Positions 34,525 through 43,689 of a stretch of 64,000 nucleotides of DNA are shown piece by piece; the stretch's first letter is position 1; every line of letters starts with the position of its first letter. The stretch spans positions 14,362 through 78,361 of the forward strand of contig JBFJOO010000009.1 of assembly GCA_041617635.1 (NCBI GenBank), written 5' to 3'. The stretch is from JAABRB01 sp041617635. GTDB taxonomy: Bacteria > Pseudomonadota > Gammaproteobacteria > Burkholderiales > SG8-39. Below the pieces are notes generated by a model. The model was not told the DNA's origin. It was given only the letters and a program-made list of their open reading frames with translations, and ran no database searches. The position numbers and the translations under genes are program-made.

Positions 34525-35289
34525 ATGCTTCCACCACCCGGCCCGCATCTGATCGTGCGCGACCGCTACGACGCGGTCCTGTTCGATCTGGATGGCGTCC
34601 TCACCGACACCGCACAGATCCACGCGTCGAGCTGGAAGCGCATGTTCGACGGGTATCTCGAGCGGCGCGCGGCGCGCACCGGCGAGGCGTTCCGCCCGTT
34701 CGACATCGCGACCGACTACAAGCTGCACGTGGACGGCAAGCCACGCTACGATGGGGTGCGGGATTTCCTGCGCGCGCGCCACATCGATGTTCCGGAAGGC
34801 TCTCCCCAGGATGCTCCGGACGCCGAGACCGTGTGCGGGTTGGGGAATCGCAAGAACGAGCTGGTCAACGCGGCCATCGCCGCGGGCGAGGTGGTGACCT
34901 ACCCGAGCTCCGTGGCGCTGGTGCAGAAGCTTCGCGACGCGGGGATCAAGTGCGCCGTCGTCACCTCGAGCCAGAACCGCGCGGCAGTGCTGGAGGCGGC
35001 GGGCATCGAAGACCTGTTCGACGCTGCGGTGGACGGCAATACGATCGTCGAGCTGGGTCTGGCGGGGAAACCCGCCCCGGATGCTTTTCTGCACGCGGCG
35101 AAGGCGCTCGGCGTTGCGCCGACGCACGCAGTCGTCGTCGAGGACGCCATCTCGGGCGTCGAAGCGGGCGCGAACGGTGGATTCGGCCTCGTGATCGGGG
35201 TCGCGCGCCACGGCAACGCCGAAGAATTGCGGCGGCACGGCGCCCACGTCGTGGTCGCCGACCTTGCCGAATTGCTCGAGCAAAGCTAG
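34525..35289 (+). CDS. pgmB: Beta-phosphoglucomutase (HAD family)
   Basis: A 254-residue HAD enzyme from ATG 34525 (GGAGG at 34517). All four HAD motifs are visible: DLDGVLTDT (21-29, nucleophile D21 and acid D23), VTSSQN (about 149-154), GKPAPDAFL (about 181-189, Lys) and VVEDAISGVEAG (about 204-215). The cap region carries the longer form seen in beta-PGMs fused to, or beside, GH65 enzymes. It converts beta-glucose-1-phosphate from the GH65 phosphorylase into glucose-6-phosphate. It lies 16 bases after phosphoketolase and ends four bases before the GH65 start. Confidence 0.92.
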   Translation: MLPPPGPHLIVRDRYDAVLFDLDGVLTDTAQIHASSWKRMFDGYLERRAARTGEAFRPFDIATDYKLHVDGKPRYDGVRDFLRARHIDVPEGSPQDAPDAETVCGLGNRKNELVNAAIAAGEVVTYPSSVALVQKLRDAGIKCAVVTSSQNRAAVLEAAGIEDLFDAAVDGNTIVELGLAGKPAPDAFLHAAKALGVAPTHAVVVEDAISGVEAGANGGFGLVIGVARHGNAEELRRHGAHVVVADLAELLEQS

Positions 35290-35293
35290 CACA

Positions 35294-37672
35294 GTGCGCC
35301 ATCACGAACGCTTGAAGCCGCCGCCGCACGATTACGTCGCGGATGAGTGGAACTGGATCGAGCGCCGATTCCATCCCGAATTCATGGCGCAGACCGAGAC
35401 CATCCTCGCGCTGGGAAACGGGTACCTCGGGATGCGCGGCGCGCCGGAGGAGGGCGGCCCGGTGGTGCAATTCGGCACCTACGTGAACGGCTTCCACGAG
35501 ACCTGGCCGATCGTCTACGGCGAGGAGGCCTATGGATTCGCCCGGACCGGCCAGACGATGCTGAGCGTCACCGACGCGAAGAACATCAAGCTCTTCGTGG
35601 ACGACGAACCGCTCTGGCTCGCCACCGCCAACATGCAGCGCTTCGACCGGCGGCTGAATATGCGCGCCGGCACGCTCGATCGCGAAATCCTGTGGGAGAC
35701 CCCTGCGGGCAAGCAGGTGCTCATCCGGTCGCGGCGCCTGGTCTCGTTCGAGCACCGGCACGCCGCGGCGATCTGGTACGAAGTCACCGTGCTCAATGCG
35801 CGCGCGCCGGTGGTGATCTCCTCCGAGGTGCTCGCCGAGCGACGCAGCGCGCCGCGCGGCGGCAACGATCCGCGGCGCGGCAAAGCCTTCGCCGGGCGCG
35901 TCCTGCAGCCCCGCACGAGCCACGCCAGCGAGCAGCGCATCGTCCTCGCGCACGGCACGGAGCGGACGAAGATGATCATTGCTTGCGGCATCGACCACCA
36001 GCTCGAGACCGAGTGCCGGCACGCGGTGAAGTCTGCGCACACCGAGGACTTCGGCCAGGTGGCGTTCACGATCGACGCCGAGCCCGGCCGCCCGATCCAG
36101 CTCGCCAAGTTCATCGCGTATCACACTTCCGCGACGGCGTCGCCCGAGCACGTCTGCGGGCGCGTCGACTGGACGCTCGACCGCATCGTCGCCGGGGGAT
36201 TCGAAGCGCTGGCGGCCGGACAGCAACGCTACATGGACGACTTCTGGAGGCGGAGCGACGTGCAGATCCACAACGTCCAGACGGGAAAGGTCCGGCGGAC
36301 GACGGTCGAGGTGCAACAGGCGATCCGTTTCAACCTGTTTCACATCCTGCAGGCCTCCGCCCGGGCGGAGAACGCCGGCGTTCCCGCCAAGGGGCTCACC
36401 GGAAACGCCTACGAGGGGCAGTACTTCTGGGATTCCGAGATCTACGTGCTGCCGTTCCTGATCTATACGGCGCCACGCATCGCGCGCAACCTGCTGCTCT
36501 TTCGTTACCGCATGCTCGAGAAGGCCCGCGAGCGGGCGCGGGAGCTCAGCCACAAGGGCGCGCTCTTTCCGTGGCGGACGATCAACGGCGAGGAGGCCTC
36601 CGCATACTACGCGGCCGGCACGGCGCAGTACCACATCAACGCGGACATCATGTACGCGCTGCGCAAGTACGTGAACGCGACCGGCGATGAGGAGTTCCTG
36701 CGCGAGTACGGCGCCGAAATGCTCGTCGAGACCGCGCGCTTCTGGCTCGACATCGGGTTCTTCTCGGAGCGCAGGGGCGACAGGTTCTGCATCAACGGCG
36801 TGACCGGGCCCGACGAATACAACACCGTCGTCGACAACAACACGTACACCAATCTCATGGCGCGGGAGAATCTGCGCTACGCGGCCCAGACCGTCGAGGC
36901 GCTGCGCGCGAGCCATCCGGAGCTTCTCGCCGAGCTCGTGCACCGGACCGCGCTCGATCCCGCGGAGATCGAGGACTGGAAGCGCGCCGCCGATCGGATG
37001 TACATCCCTTACGACGCGGCAACGGGGATCTATCCCCAGGACGACAGCTTTCTCGACCGCGAGCGGTGGGATTTCGAGAACACGCCCCCCGACAAGTATC
37101 CGCTGCTGCTCCACTACCACCCGCTCAACATCTATCGCCACCAGGTGATCAAGCAGACCGATGTGATCCTCGCGATGTTCCTCCTCGGGCACGAGTTCAC
37201 CCTCGAGGACAAGCGGCGCAATTTCCATTTCTACGACCCGCTCACGACCGGCGACTCCTCGCTTTCGTCTTGTGTCGAGGCGATCGTCGCGGCCGAGATC
37301 GGCGAGTTCGAGAAGGCGACCGAATACGGCATGGCGGCGCTGCTCATGGATCTCGGCGACGTCGGCGGCAACGTGAGCGACGGCTGCCACATCGCCTCCA
37401 TGGGCGGCACGTGGATGGTGACGGTCTACGGATTCGCTGGGATGCGGGACTACGACGGCATGCTCTCGTTCCGGCCGAACCGCGCGCCCGAGCGGCAATC
37501 GACGATGCGGTTTCCGCTGACCTACCGGGGGCAGATGCTCGAAGTCGAAGTCGGAGCGGACACGACGCGCTACACGCTTCGCGAAGGGGACCGCATCGCC
37601 TTTCGCCACGAGGACGAGGTGATAGAGCTGACGCGGGACGACCCGACCGCGGCCCGGTCCAACGTCAAGTAA
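35294..37672 (+). CDS. Glycoside hydrolase family 65 disaccharide phosphorylase
   Basis: A 792-residue enzyme. The start is taken as GTG 35294, just after the pgmB stop. ATG 35264 is possible but would overlap pgmB, and neither has a clear ribosome site. The catalytic acid is E508 in TGPDEYNTVVDNNTYTN, and the phosphate-binding loop is TTGDSSLSSC near residue 651. An N-terminal beta-sandwich (about 20-260, GNGYLGMRGAPEEGG) precedes the (alpha/alpha)6 barrel. Members phosphorolyse maltose, trehalose, kojibiose or nigerose to beta-glucose-1-phosphate and glucose. The adjacent pgmB fits that chemistry. Which disaccharide is used is not readable. Confidence 0.93.
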   Translation: MRHHERLKPPPHDYVADEWNWIERRFHPEFMAQTETILALGNGYLGMRGAPEEGGPVVQFGTYVNGFHETWPIVYGEEAYGFARTGQTMLSVTDAKNIKLFVDDEPLWLATANMQRFDRRLNMRAGTLDREILWETPAGKQVLIRSRRLVSFEHRHAAAIWYEVTVLNARAPVVISSEVLAERRSAPRGGNDPRRGKAFAGRVLQPRTSHASEQRIVLAHGTERTKMIIACGIDHQLETECRHAVKSAHTEDFGQVAFTIDAEPGRPIQLAKFIAYHTSATASPEHVCGRVDWTLDRIVAGGFEALAAGQQRYMDDFWRRSDVQIHNVQTGKVRRTTVEVQQAIRFNLFHILQASARAENAGVPAKGLTGNAYEGQYFWDSEIYVLPFLIYTAPRIARNLLLFRYRMLEKARERARELSHKGALFPWRTINGEEASAYYAAGTAQYHINADIMYALRKYVNATGDEEFLREYGAEMLVETARFWLDIGFFSERRGDRFCINGVTGPDEYNTVVDNNTYTNLMARENLRYAAQTVEALRASHPELLAELVHRTALDPAEIEDWKRAADRMYIPYDAATGIYPQDDSFLDRERWDFENTPPDKYPLLLHYHPLNIYRHQVIKQTDVILAMFLLGHEFTLEDKRRNFHFYDPLTTGDSSLSSCVEAIVAAEIGEFEKATEYGMAALLMDLGDVGGNVSDGCHIASMGGTWMVTVYGFAGMRDYDGMLSFRPNRAPERQSTMRFPLTYRGQMLEVEVGADTTRYTLREGDRIAFRHEDEVIELTRDDPTAARSNVK

Positions 37673-37802
37673 CCGGAGCCGGGTGAGCGTTTCGGGCTTC
37701 GGCGACGCGTTCCTGCTACCATCGCGTCGCACGTCCGGATCGCCTAGCTTTCCAAGCTCACGAGCAAACTGAGGGCGATCAAGGCCCAACGGGGAGGGCA
37801 GC

Positions 37803-38993
37803 ATGCGCGGAGGAGCATTTCCAGTCATTGCATTCGCGCTTGCGTTCGCCGTGGCTCTCGCCGGGTGTTCGAAGGAGCCCCCACCGCCGCAGCGCCCGGC
37901 GCCAGTGGTCAGCGTGCTCGAGATCACGCCCCGGACGATCCCGATCACGCCGACTTTCGTCGCGCAGACCGAGAGCTCGCGACAAGTGGACATCGTCGCG
38001 CGCGTCTCCGGCTTTCTGGACAAGATCGCCTACCAGGAGGGCGAACTCGTGAAGTCGGGGCAGATCCTGTTCCAGCTCGATCCGAAGCCCTTCGCGGCGC
38101 AACTCGACGCGGCGAAAGGTGAGCTGCAGGCTCAGCAGGCGCGGCTCTTCACCGCGCGCGCGACGCTCAACCGGGTGAAGCCCCTGGCGGCACAGAATGC
38201 GCTCTCGCAGTCCGACCTCGACCGCGCGACTGGCGAGTTCGAGGCGGCGACGGCAGCTGTCTATGCCGCGCAGGCGAAAGTCACGGAGGCGGAGCTCAAT
38301 CTCGGCTACACGACGGTCCGCTCGCCGGTCACCGGGGTCGCGAGCCGGTCGATTCCGCGCGAAGGCGCTTACCTGAGCTCGCTGTCCCCGGACGCGAAGC
38401 TCACGTACGTCGCCGCGCTCGACCCGATCTGGGTGAACTTCAGCGTCTCCCAGAACCAGATGGCGAAGTCGCGGGAAGACCGGGCGAAGGGCCGGATCCT
38501 CGAGCCCAAGGACCGGGCGTTCGACGTCGAGCTTGTGCTCCCGGATGGGACGCCTTACGCGAACAAGGGAAAGATCAGCTTTGCCGATCCGTCGTTCAGT
38601 CCGGACACCGGCTCGTTCCTGGTCCGTGCGGTGGTCCCGAACCCGAAGACGGAGTTGCGCCCCGGCATGTTCGTCACCGCGCTGCTGCACGGCGCAAAGC
38701 GGCCGAACGCGATCGTCGTCCCGCAGCTCGCCGTGCAGCAAGGCTCCAACGGGCACCTGGTCTACGTGGTGAAGGCGGACAGCACCGCGGAGGTGCGTCC
38801 GGTGGTGGTCGGGGACTACTTTGGGGAGCAGGACATCGTCATCGTGGAGGGGCTGCACGCGGGCGACCGCGTGATCGTGGATAACGTGCTCAAGGTCGTA
38901 CCCGGGCAGCCGGTGAAGATCGTCCCGCTGAGTGAGGCCGGGGCCGCCACGGCCGGAGCTGCCGCCGGCAAGTCGGGCGCGGCGAAGAAGTAG
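37803..38993 (+). CDS. RND efflux membrane-fusion lipoprotein (MexA/AcrA-like)
   Basis: The 396-residue adaptor has a lipoprotein signal with lipobox LAGC (C22). A biotinyl-lipoyl-like domain is seen as VDIVARVSGFLDKIAYQEGELVKSG (within about 60-85), then the coiled-coil hairpin QLDAAKGELQAQQARLF. The beta-barrel follows, and the C-terminal membrane-proximal domain ends in an A-K-rich tail. It links the inner-membrane pump to the outer-membrane channel. GGGAGGG precedes ATG 37803. The pump gene begins 12 bases downstream. No TetR-type regulator adjoins the operon in this window. Confidence 0.94.
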   Translation: MRGGAFPVIAFALAFAVALAGCSKEPPPPQRPAPVVSVLEITPRTIPITPTFVAQTESSRQVDIVARVSGFLDKIAYQEGELVKSGQILFQLDPKPFAAQLDAAKGELQAQQARLFTARATLNRVKPLAAQNALSQSDLDRATGEFEAATAAVYAAQAKVTEAELNLGYTTVRSPVTGVASRSIPREGAYLSSLSPDAKLTYVAALDPIWVNFSVSQNQMAKSREDRAKGRILEPKDRAFDVELVLPDGTPYANKGKISFADPSFSPDTGSFLVRAVVPNPKTELRPGMFVTALLHGAKRPNAIVVPQLAVQQGSNGHLVYVVKADSTAEVRPVVVGDYFGEQDIVIVEGLHAGDRVIVDNVLKVVPGQPVKIVPLSEAGAATAGAAAGKSGAAKK

Positions 38994-39005
38994 GCGCGCC
39001 GACCG

Positions 39006-42000
39006 GTGTTCACGCATTTCTTCATCGACCGGCCGGTTCTCTCTTCGGTCATCTCGATCCTGATCGTGCTGGCCGGCGCGGTCGCGATGAGCGTGGCGCC
39101 GATCGAGCAGTACCCGGAGATGGCACCCCCGCAGGTCACCGTCTCGGCGCGTTACCCGGGCGCGACGGCCGAGGTCATTGCGAACACCGTGGCCGCGCCG
39201 ATCGAAGCGCAGATCAACGGCGTCGACAACCTGCTTTATTTCTACTCGACCAGTTCCTCGACCGGCAACGTCACCGTCAACGTCTTCTTCAAGCCGGGCA
39301 GCAACCCGGACATCAACCAGGTCAACGTCCAGAACCGGGTGAGTCAGGCGACCTCCCAGCTGCCGCAGACGGTGGTCCAGCAAGGCATCACGGTCGACAA
39401 GCAGTCGTCGAGCATCATGATGGTGATCTCGGTCTACTCGCCCGACGATCGCTACTCCGCAACCTACCTCGACAACTACAGCAACCTGTACGTGCTCGAG
39501 GAGCTCAAGCGGGTTCCCGGCGCGAACCGGTCGCAGGTGATGGGATTGCCGGATATCGCCATGCGGGTCTGGCTGCAGCCCGACCGGATGGCACAGCTCG
39601 GGATCACCGCCCAGGAAGTGGCCAGCGCGATCCAGAGCCAGAACCAGACGTTTGGCATCGGACAGATCGGTGGCCAGCCGACGATGCCCGGCGTGATGCA
39701 GCAATTCGTCGTCACCGCCCAGGGCCTGCTCACCAAGCCCGAGGAGTTCGAGGAGATCATCGTCCGGGCCGCGAAGCAAGGCACCGCGATCGTGCGCATC
39801 AAGGACATCGGCCGGGTGGAGCTTGCCAAGCGCGATTACTCGATCGCGAGCCGCATGAACCGCAAGGCGGCCACCACAATCGCCGTGTACCAGCAGCCCG
39901 GTGCAAACGCGGTGGCGACGGCGGGTGCGGTCCGCCAGCGCCTGGAGGAGCTGAAGACGCAGTTCCCGACCGGGCTCGACTACAAGATCGTCCTCGACAC
40001 CAGCATCTTCACGCTGGCCTCGGTCGACAAGGTGGTGCACACCTTCTTCGAGGCAGTGGTGCTGGTGGTGGCCGTGGTGTTCCTGTTCCTGCAAAGTCTG
40101 CGCGCCACCATCATCCCGATCCTCGCTGTGCCGGTCTCGATCGTCGGCGCATTCACTGGCATGCACCTGCTCGGCTTCTCGGTGAACATGCTGACGCTCT
40201 TTGGCATGATCCTCGCGATCGGCCTGGTGGTGGACGACGCCATCGTCGTGGTCGAGAACGTCGAGGTAAACATGACGAAGCATGGGCTCTCGGCGCTGGA
40301 CGCGTCGAAGCGGGCCATGTCCGAGATCGCCGGGGCGCTCATCTCGATCGTGCTCGTGCTGGTCGCCGTGTTCATGCCTGTCGCCTTTCTCGGCGGCGTC
40401 ACCGGCACGCTCTACAAGCAGTTCGCCATCACGATCTCGATCGCGATGGTGATCTCCGGGATCATGGCGCTCACACTGTCGCCCGCGCTCGCGGCGCTCA
40501 TCATCAAGGCGCATCACGGCGAGAAGAAGGGCTTCTTTCGCTGGTTCGAGAACACCTTCGATGCCATCACGCGAGGCTATGTCCGCGTCGTGGGCGGCAT
40601 CATCCGGGCATGGCCGATTTCGCTTCTCATCTTCGGCGCGGTGATCTTCGGCATCGTCACCATGTTTCGCATCCTGCCGTCGAGCTTCGTGCCCGACGAG
40701 GATCAGGGCTATTTCTTCGTTGTCGCCCAGGCGCCGGACTCGGCGAGCCTCGATGTGGTGACCGCGTTCACCAGGAAAGTGGAGGAGATCATCCTCGCCG
40801 ATCCGGCGGTGCAAGATGTCGGCACGGTGGACGGCTACAGCCTGATCGACAGCCAGCTTTCGAACAACGCCGCGGTGATGTTCGGCCTGCTCAAGCCGTT
40901 CGACGAACGGACCGACCGCTCCATGCTGGTGTTCGAAACCCTCAAGCGGCTGAACGCCCAGTTCTTCGGCTTGAAGGACGGCGCCGCGTTCGCGCTCAAT
41001 CCGCCCTCGATCCCGGGCCTGGGGACGACGGGGGGATTCGAGTTCTACATCCAGAACCGCGGTTCGGGTGACCCGCGCGCGACGGGCGCCGCAGTGCAGG
41101 CCTTTCTCGCGAAGGCCCGCGAGCGCCCCGAGCTCGCCGGGGTGAGCACGTCGTTTCGCGCCGCCAGCCAGCAGCTTTTCATCGACCTCGATCGCAACAA
41201 GGCCGAAGTGCTCGGAGTGCCGGTGAGCGACGTCTTCCAGACGATGGGGGCGTTCTTCGGCTCGCAGATCGCGGGCCAGTTCAGCCAGTTCAGCCGTGTC
41301 TGGTGGGTCATCGTCCAGGCCGACGCCGACTACCGGGCGAAACCCGGTGACTTCGACAAGATCTACGTGCGCTCGAAGTCCGGGGCGAACGTGCCGCTGT
41401 CGACGCTGATCACCACGAAGTACGTTGCCTCTCCGAAGCTCCTCACGCGTTTCAACGGGTTTCCGGCGGTCAAAATCAACGGCGGCCAGGCCGCGGGGTA
41501 CAGCTCCGGCGACGCGCTCGCGGCGATGGAGGACGTGGCGCGGGCGACGCTCCCCGGCGGGTTCTCGTTCTCGTGGGCCGGCCAGGCGCTGCAGGAGAAG
41601 GAATCCGGCGGAACGTCGGCCACGGCGTTCATCTTCGGCCTCATCGTCGTGTTCCTGCTCCTCGCGGCACAGTTCGAGAAGTGGACCTTGCCCATCGCAG
41701 TGGTGATGTCGGTTCCCTTCGCCATACTCGGCGCGCTGGCGCTCACCTGGGTGCTCGGGCTGCAGAACGATGTCTATTTCCAGGTCGGTCTCGTCACGCT
41801 GGTCGGCCTGTCCGCCAAGAATGCGATTCTCATCTGCGAGTTCGCCATTGAACGCGTGCATGCGGGAATGGCTGTCAAGGAAGCGGCGATCGAAGCGGCC
41901 GGTTTGCGATTGCGCGCGATCGTGATGACGTCGCTCGCGTTCGGCCTGGCGTGCGTACCGCTGGCGATCGCCACCGGTCCGGGCGCGAACAGCCTGCGCG

Positions 42001-42185
42001 CGATCGGCACCGGCATGCTCGGCGGCATCGCGGCCTCGACTTTCATCGCCATTTTCTTCGTGCCGCTCTTCTTCTGGATTCTCGAGAACGTCAGCGAGAA
42101 GCTCGGCGGGAAGAAGGCTGCGCCCGCTCCGGCGCACGGTGGCGCGGCCACCGATGCCCCGCATGCCAGGCGGGTGGACGACTGA
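39006..42185 (+). CDS. RND multidrug efflux pump, HAE1 family (MexB/AcrB-like)
   Basis: The 1059-residue inner-membrane pump starts at GTG 39006 (FTHFFIDRPVLSSVISI opening, as in the family). The proton-relay aspartates D410-D411 are in GLVVDDAIVVVEN. There are two large periplasmic loops and the C-terminal half repeats the fold (VGLVTLVGLSAKNAILI). Its length fits a three-part drug or solvent pump. Substrates cannot be inferred. It lies between the adaptor and the outer-membrane factor, with one base between its stop and the next ATG. Confidence 0.96.
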   Translation: MFTHFFIDRPVLSSVISILIVLAGAVAMSVAPIEQYPEMAPPQVTVSARYPGATAEVIANTVAAPIEAQINGVDNLLYFYSTSSSTGNVTVNVFFKPGSNPDINQVNVQNRVSQATSQLPQTVVQQGITVDKQSSSIMMVISVYSPDDRYSATYLDNYSNLYVLEELKRVPGANRSQVMGLPDIAMRVWLQPDRMAQLGITAQEVASAIQSQNQTFGIGQIGGQPTMPGVMQQFVVTAQGLLTKPEEFEEIIVRAAKQGTAIVRIKDIGRVELAKRDYSIASRMNRKAATTIAVYQQPGANAVATAGAVRQRLEELKTQFPTGLDYKIVLDTSIFTLASVDKVVHTFFEAVVLVVAVVFLFLQSLRATIIPILAVPVSIVGAFTGMHLLGFSVNMLTLFGMILAIGLVVDDAIVVVENVEVNMTKHGLSALDASKRAMSEIAGALISIVLVLVAVFMPVAFLGGVTGTLYKQFAITISIAMVISGIMALTLSPALAALIIKAHHGEKKGFFRWFENTFDAITRGYVRVVGGIIRAWPISLLIFGAVIFGIVTMFRILPSSFVPDEDQGYFFVVAQAPDSASLDVVTAFTRKVEEIILADPAVQDVGTVDGYSLIDSQLSNNAAVMFGLLKPFDERTDRSMLVFETLKRLNAQFFGLKDGAAFALNPPSIPGLGTTGGFEFYIQNRGSGDPRATGAAVQAFLAKARERPELAGVSTSFRAASQQLFIDLDRNKAEVLGVPVSDVFQTMGAFFGSQIAGQFSQFSRVWWVIVQADADYRAKPGDFDKIYVRSKSGANVPLSTLITTKYVASPKLLTRFNGFPAVKINGGQAAGYSSGDALAAMEDVARATLPGGFSFSWAGQALQEKESGGTSATAFIFGLIVVFLLLAAQFEKWTLPIAVVMSVPFAILGALALTWVLGLQNDVYFQVGLVTLVGLSAKNAILICEFAIERVHAGMAVKEAAIEAAGLRLRAIVMTSLAFGLACVPLAIATGPGANSLRAIGTGMLGGIAASTFIAIFFVPLFFWILENVSEKLGGKKAAPAPAHGGAATDAPHARRVDD

Positions 42186-42186
42186 C

Positions 42187-43650
42187 ATGCGCTGGGGAGC
42201 CCTACTGCTCGCAAGCGGCCTCCTCGCGGGCTGCGTCGTCGGCCCCGATTTCATGCGGCCGACGGTGGACTCGCCCGACGCGTGGCGCGTCACGTACCCG
42301 GAAGCCGTGGAAGTTTCCAACACGCAGTGGTGGGATCAGTTCCACGACCCGGCGCTGAACAACCTGATCGACACGGCGCTCGCCGCGAACCGCGATGTGC
42401 GAATCGCCGCGGCGCGCGTCGATCAGTTTCTCGGGGCGCTCCGCGCGACGCGCTCGCAGTTCTATCCGCAAATCGAGTACGGCGGCGAAGCGAGCCGCAA
42501 CCGCGCTTCGCAGCGCGGGCCGACGCCGGCCCCCCCGGGGTCCGATCCGTACTACAACCTCTACCAGGCCTCGCTCGGCGCGACGTGGCAAATCGATCTC
42601 TTCGGGCGGGTCCAGCGGCAAAGCGAGTCGGTGCGCGCCCAGGTGCTTGCGAGCGAGCAGGGCCGGCGCGGCGTTATCCTGTCGCTGGTGACAAGCGTGG
42701 CGTCCAGCTACATCACGCTGCGCGGGCTCGACCGCCAGCTCGAGATCTCGCGCGCGACGCTGGACAACTACGCCGGCACGCTGCGGATCTTCGAGCTGCG
42801 CTATCAGGGCGGTGTCGTCTCGCAAGTGGAGCTCGCGCAAGTGCAGTCGCAGTACCAGCAGGCGCTCGCGTCCATCCCTGCCCTGGAGCAGCAGGTCGCC
42901 GCACAGGAGAACCTGATCTCGATTCTGATCGGCCGCAATCCCGGGCCGATTCCGCGCGGGATGACGATCGACCAGCTGACCGTGCTCGGAATTCCCGCCG
43001 GTCTGCCGTCCTCGCTGCTCGAGCGGCGGCCCGACATCCTGCAGGCCGAGCAGAATCTGGTCGCCGCAGACGCCGAGATCGGCGTGGCAAAATCGCTCTA
43101 CTACCCGACCATTTCGATCACTGGCCTGCTCGGGTCCGCAAGCACCACGATGGGCAATTTCCTTACCGGCCCCGCGGCTGTGGGCACGCTTGCCGCCGGG
43201 ATCGCGGGCCCGATCTTCACCTTCGGCGCGATCGAGGGCCAGGTGGCGACGGCGGAAGCCGGCCAGCGCGAGGCGCTTGCGTTCTACGAGCAGGTCGTGC
43301 TCAACGCGTTTCGCGAGGTGAACGACGCACTGGTGGGCGCGCAGAAGAAGCAGGTGGAGTACGCCGCCCAGGCCAAGCGCGCGGAAGTGCTGCGCGAATA
43401 CGCGCGTCTCTCGCGCCTGCGTTTCGACAACGGCTACGCCGGCTATCTCGAAGTGCTGTATGCGGAGAACGAGCTCTTCGGCGCCGAGCTCGCCGCTGTC
43501 CGCACCCAGGTCGAGCGTTACACGCAGCTCGTCAACGTCTACAAGTCGATGGGCGGGGGCTGGGTGGACGAGGCCGCCAAGCAGGCGCCGCAGCCGAAGG
43601 GCATAACGTCCGTCCCCGCACCGGAATCCGCGAGCGCCGCTGCGCGCTGA
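42187..43650 (+). CDS. Outer-membrane efflux lipoprotein (OprM/NodT family)
   Basis: From ATG 42187 the product is 487 residues. The signal peptide ends at lipobox LLAGC (C18), followed by VVGPDFMRPTVDSP, the usual NodT opening. Two OEP repeats are visible (about 60-255 and 275-470), with SVRAQVLASEQ and AEQNLVAADAEIGVAKSLYYP as typical helix segments. It forms the trimeric channel for the RND pump. An earlier in-frame ATG within the pump gene would lack a proper signal. Acetate kinase starts 39 bases beyond the stop. Confidence 0.95.
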   Translation: MRWGALLLASGLLAGCVVGPDFMRPTVDSPDAWRVTYPEAVEVSNTQWWDQFHDPALNNLIDTALAANRDVRIAAARVDQFLGALRATRSQFYPQIEYGGEASRNRASQRGPTPAPPGSDPYYNLYQASLGATWQIDLFGRVQRQSESVRAQVLASEQGRRGVILSLVTSVASSYITLRGLDRQLEISRATLDNYAGTLRIFELRYQGGVVSQVELAQVQSQYQQALASIPALEQQVAAQENLISILIGRNPGPIPRGMTIDQLTVLGIPAGLPSSLLERRPDILQAEQNLVAADAEIGVAKSLYYPTISITGLLGSASTTMGNFLTGPAAVGTLAAGIAGPIFTFGAIEGQVATAEAGQREALAFYEQVVLNAFREVNDALVGAQKKQVEYAAQAKRAEVLREYARLSRLRFDNGYAGYLEVLYAENELFGAELAAVRTQVERYTQLVNVYKSMGGGWVDEAAKQAPQPKGITSVPAPESASAAAR

Positions 43651-43689
43651 TGCTGGCCCGATCCGCGGCGATCGCATAACAGGAGCGAC

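Noticed and set aside
34961..38023. A minus-strand frame of about 1000 codons opposite the GH65 gene
   Set aside because: The composition is antisense-like (Arg/His/Val/Asp-rich), and the plus-strand GH65 enzyme has a full set of catalytic motifs.
37779..42323. A minus-strand open frame of about 1500 codons opposite the RND genes
   Set aside because: It is rich in Arg, His, Asp and Glu with no recognisable domain and lies exactly opposite well-supported RND genes. High GC keeps antisense frames open.
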